The position numbers were made by a program, and so were the translations under genes. DNA of 64,000 nucleotides from Sphingobacteriales bacterium (lineage in GTDB: Bacteria; Bacteroidota; Bacteroidia; UKL13-3), in NCBI GenBank assembly GCA_021299635.1, contig JAJTFA010000004.1, forward strand, positions 186,001 through 250,000, written 5' to 3'. The notes beneath the pieces were generated by a model. The model was not told the DNA's origin. It was given only the letters and a program-made list of their open reading frames with translations, and did no database searches. Below are positions 63,112 to 64,000 of the stretch, piece by piece. Within the stretch, counting starts at the first letter, position 1. Each line of letters begins with the position of its first letter.

Positions 63112-64000
63112 TTAATATCCAAATAACTCCTCTAGGGTTACTTCTTTCATCTCTCCGTATTTTTTCAAATCCTGAAGGTTTATTTTCTCTTTTGAGCCCA
63201 TAATACAATAGGTATATGTTTTACCTTTTATATTGGATTCATGGAACTTCTTTACATCATCAAAAGTGATCTTATCCAACTGCCCATAAACATCTGCACG
63301 CAAATCATGGTGAATTCCTAAACGCTCTGCTGCTAGATAGCTAAAGAAAATTTGCTCCTTATTAATACGGTCTGTTTCAATCTGACTCCTGATAGCTTCC
63401 TTGGCTGCTGAAAACGAAGCGTCAGATTTTGGCAATTCGGTTAACAATTCATTCATGCCGGTAATGGCCTGATCCATCTTATCTGATTGTGTGCCCACAT
63501 AGGCAATTACATAATAAGGATCTTCCCTGCGCTGCGGAGATAAATAACGCGAGAAAGTTGAGTAAGCAAGTGCTTTTGATTCCCGGATGGTTTGGAAAAC
63601 AACTGACGACATGCCACCGCCAAAGTATTCATTATACAAATTAATCATTGGTACGCGAGTACTGTCATAACCCATGGGTTGTTTGTGCAGCCACATAATT
63701 TCTGCCTGAACCATTTTATAATCTACAAAGTATACCATGTTTTTGTCCATGGTATTGCGTTTAAACACTATACGCTTAGGATATGATTTTAAAGCAGCCG
63801 GCATTGGGTGTTCTTTGTTTAATACAAACCCAACTTCTTCCATGCGTTTTGGTCCGTAGTATAAAATCTTGTGCTGGTAGGAGGTAAGTGATTTTAGGAT
63901 ATCAACCATATCTTCTGCCTTCAGTGCGCGCAATTGCTCCTCGGTTAGATTAAAATTATACGGATTCTTCTTGCCAAATATGGCGTAACTCCTCAATGCT
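63112..64000 (-). CDS. M16-family zinc peptidase, C-terminal part (5' end outside window)
   Basis: The frame is open to the right edge, so this is only the C-terminal portion (about 296 residues) of a longer M16 protein. LYNEYFGGGMSSVVFQTIRESKALAYS (about 120-146) is the signature of the M16 C-terminal half, which pairs with the metal-binding half upstream. YYVIAYVGTQSDKMDQAI and LERLGI-like segments fit. The zinc motif HxxEH is not in the visible part. Confidence 0.88.
   Translation of the reverse strand, partial: ALRSYAIFGKKNPYNFNLTEEQLRALKAEDMVDILKSLTSYQHKILYYGPKRMEEVGFVLNKEHPMPAALKSYPKRIVFKRNTMDKNMVYFVDYKMVQAEIMWLHKQPMGYDSTRVPMINLYNEYFGGGMSSVVFQTIRESKALAYSTFSRYLSPQRREDPYYVIAYVGTQSDKMDQAITGMNELLTELPKSDASFSAAKEAIRSQIETDRINKEQIFFSYLAAERLGIHHDLRADVYGQLDKITFDDVKKFHESNIKGKTYTYCIMGSKEKINLQDLKKYGEMKEVTLEELFGY

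Noticed and set aside
1-64000. CRISPR arrays, tRNA or rRNA genes, insertion sequences
   Set aside because: No regularly spaced repeats, RNA-gene signatures or transposase frames with terminal repeats were seen on either strand.

Overview
The window looks like a Bacteroidota chromosome. The main reasons are a complete Alternative Complex III operon (actABCDEF), a -33/-7 promoter of the Bacteroidota type (TTTG - 18 nt - TAAATTTG) before an E1-alpha gene, an AT-rich sequence with few Shine-Dalgarno sites, and short convergent housekeeping operons. The exact genus cannot be read from the sequence.

About 1-46,800 is one long surface-polysaccharide locus, all on the + strand, with many ATGA stop/start overlaps. 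It starts with the 3' part of a PglK/MsbA-type ABC flippase (1-1551). A nonulosonate (pseudaminic-acid type) block follows (1563-9782): PseB, PseC, two GNATs, an aldo/keto reductase, an SpsF-like nucleotidyltransferase, a class III aminotransferase, a formyltransferase and PseI. No PseG-like hydrolase is seen. Next come two amidotransferase cassettes (10,698-19,960). They contain PP-loop N-acetyl-sugar amidotransferases with HisH and HisF paralogues, an uncharacterised GT-B-like protein and a PhyH dioxygenase gene broken by an 8-bp tandem duplication. From 20,066 to 32,756 there are a GT-B-like protein, a decayed TylF-type methyltransferase, an acetyltransferase, an epimerase, three GT4 glycosyltransferases, two AsnB-like amidotransferases and a Wzy-like polymerase. 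A third, more AT-rich HisH/HisF/PP-loop cassette (33,090-35,586) leads into a sugar-modification set: two formyltransferase-fold proteins, two deacetylase types, a DegT aminotransferase, WbqC and a GT2. The locus ends with a deacetylase-like gene, another DegT aminotransferase, a PglC-like initiating phosphoglycosyltransferase and a membrane FlaA1/PglF-type dehydratase.

The standout feature is the density of ammonia-transfer machinery: three HisH, three HisF, four PP-loop amidotransferases and two AsnB homologues in about 25 kb. All three HisH keep the Cys-His-Glu triad. Each HisF has lost or changed one of the two catalytic aspartates of true HisF (position 11 or 130). This argues that these pairs feed ammonia to sugar amidation (acetamidino or amide groups) and do not make histidine. 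The predicted product is a heavily N-modified glycan containing a pseudaminic-like sugar, with amidino, formyl and amide groups.

46,989-55,370 is the actABCDEF operon, ending in a clear hairpin terminator. Convergent to it is a - strand group: thiamine pyrophosphokinase, a DUF721 protein and RecF. Then come + strand pdhA (pyruvate dehydrogenase E1 alpha-type) and a membrane-anchored TPR protein with a strong terminator, followed by hutI. The right end is on the - strand: a multi-pass GT-C-like protein, an SDR oxidoreductase and the C-terminal part of an M16 peptidase cut by the window edge. I saw no tRNA, rRNA, CRISPR array or intact insertion sequence.
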